From an uncultured Oscillospiraceae bacterium (GTDB lineage Bacteria > Bacillota > Clostridia > Oscillospirales > Acutalibacteraceae): a stretch of DNA of 64,000 nt. The notes below the pieces were generated by a model. The model did not search any database and was not told where the DNA came from. It saw only the letters and a program-made list of their open reading frames with translations. Location: assembly GCA_902465155.1 (NCBI GenBank), contig CABQLY010000003.1:100431-164430 (forward strand). Reading direction: 5' to 3'. How positions within the stretch are numbered: position 1 is the first letter of the stretch; every line of letters begins with the position of its first letter. The translations under genes were made by a program, and so were the position numbers. Shown here piece after piece: positions 63,517 through 64,000 of this stretch.

Positions 63517-64000
63517 TTAACTAAAATCGTATAAATAATGGCTGCTGATCACCGAAAGCCTGGTATGGCCTAAATTTTTAGAAACGGTTGCCATTGCTTT
63601 TTTGTCAAATACCCGGCCGGCTAAATCACCCCGGCAAATGTACTGCTCTTTTTGGGGAATGTTTTGAATGTTCCTTGCCAACTCACGGTAAAGGTTGGCC
63701 GCATACTGTGCCCGGTAACGGTGGATCGGCGCATGAGAGGGAATTTTACCCCAAACCCGCTGCTCCGGTTCGGTGTTTTTCATGCGGCTTATTACCGCTT
63801 TATCGCAAACCGGAACCAAGCGAACTTTACCGCCCTTGCCCTTAATGCGCAAATGGTACTCGGTGCCGTCAAATTCTAAATCTCGGCCACACAGCTTTTC
63901 CAATTCGCTGCGTCTAAGCCCGGTGTTTAAGCAAAAATGTACCAGTTCTTTGTTTTTGGCTTCCGAAAAAACATTGCCCTTTGGTTCCGTACGGGAACGG
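63517..64000 (-). CDS. Tyrosine recombinase/phage integrase, C-terminal catalytic part (5' end outside window)
   Basis: Minus-strand frame open to the window edge, 160 codons visible. Box I with catalytic Arg: LNTGLRRSELEKL. Then HLRIKGKGGKVRLVPV (the beta-hairpin with Lys), PIHRYRAQYAANLYRE in the HxxR position, VSKNLGHTRLSVISSHYLY with the second His and the Tyr nucleophile near the end. Full catalytic set present. It is the candidate recombinase for the element that follows the sigK break, though known skin elements use serine recombinases. Confidence 0.85.
   Translation of the reverse strand, partial: RSRTEPKGNVFSEAKNKELVHFCLNTGLRRSELEKLCGRDLEFDGTEYHLRIKGKGGKVRLVPVCDKAVISRMKNTEPEQRVWGKIPSHAPIHRYRAQYAANLYRELARNIQNIPQKEQYICRGDLAGRVFDKKAMATVSKNLGHTRLSVISSHYLYDFS

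Larger units (their letters stand above)
60192..64000. mobile_element. Mobile-element segment after sigK (skin-like or integrated element), right end outside window
   Basis: Dense set of mobile-type genes: double-HTH XRE protein, small element-associated protein, MazF/PemK toxin, RepL-like protein, tyrosine recombinase. It begins exactly at the sigK break. Classical skin elements use a large serine recombinase next to the 5' half; here a tyrosine recombinase is seen instead, about 3.3 kb in. Extent and excision are inferred. Confidence 0.6.

Noticed and set aside
1..64000. CRISPR arrays, tRNA and rRNA genes, insertion sequences
   Set aside because: Looked for and not seen. The direct repeats present are tandem without spacers, and no transposase was recognised.

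Overview
The window looks like the chromosome of a strictly anaerobic, spore-forming, monoderm Firmicute of class Clostridia, probably an uncultured gut Oscillospirales/Ruminococcaceae-type organism (the lineage is inference). The sequence basis is oxygen-sensitive ribonucleotide reductase (nrdD/nrdG), a glycyl radical enzyme with its activase, a GerA-type spore germination protein behind a sigma-G-like promoter, the 5' part of sigK, and surface proteins ending in SPKTGD-type sorting signals. No tRNA, rRNA or CRISPR array was seen.

Layout. 1-6.5 kb (minus): housekeeping block alaS - HIT protein - comEC - holA. 6.6-13.1 kb: FAD-dependent oxidoreductase, GH13 amylase-family enzyme and VanZ-like protein (plus), then a frameshifted MATE exporter and a GH3 beta-glucosidase that has lost its catalytic middle (minus). 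13.2-18.4 kb: gerA-type gene, NrdR-box-controlled nrdD/nrdG, dut. 18.5-21.9 kb (minus): a two-gene FAD oxidoreductase unit and a QueT-type transporter, separated by a 5 x 19 bp tandem repeat. 22-44.5 kb: a large carbohydrate island. It has two AraC regulators, a clan-GH-A-like hydrolase, a GH94 phosphorylase, and a seven-gene run made of a fused TIM-barrel isomerase/Gfo-Idh-MocA dehydrogenase, a GRE activase, an unusual glycyl radical enzyme, a bicupin, a class I mannose-6-phosphate-isomerase-like protein, an FAD oxidoreductase and a secreted carbohydrate-binding protein. After that come a 40-residue peptide gene, a wall-anchored protein with five binding modules, and a lipoprotein hydrolase. 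45.3-59.5 kb: two giant sortase-anchored beta-helix adhesins (3268 and 1212 aa) with a frameshifted TetR gene between them. 59.8-64 kb: the 5' part of sigK, broken at the position where skin elements interrupt sigK in other spore formers, followed by mobile-element genes (XRE, MazF/PemK toxin, RepL-like protein, tyrosine recombinase running off the window).

Working model. The 22-44.5 kb island reads as one uptake/breakdown programme. Surface and lipid-anchored binding proteins and hydrolases collect a glycan or glycoside, GH94 and the hydrolases cut it, and the cytoplasmic isomerase/dehydrogenase, FAD oxidoreductase and glycyl radical enzyme convert an unusual sugar or cyclitol. The substrate is unknown. 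The glycyl radical enzyme lacks the GCxE signature of the well-known dehydratases, so this island is the best candidate for an undescribed pathway.

Two further signals deserve attention. First, sigK appears to be interrupted. Second, the tetranucleotide ACGT is almost absent: I found two copies in 64 kb by reading, where about 250 would be expected at even composition. This holds across gene classes and in the mobile segment.
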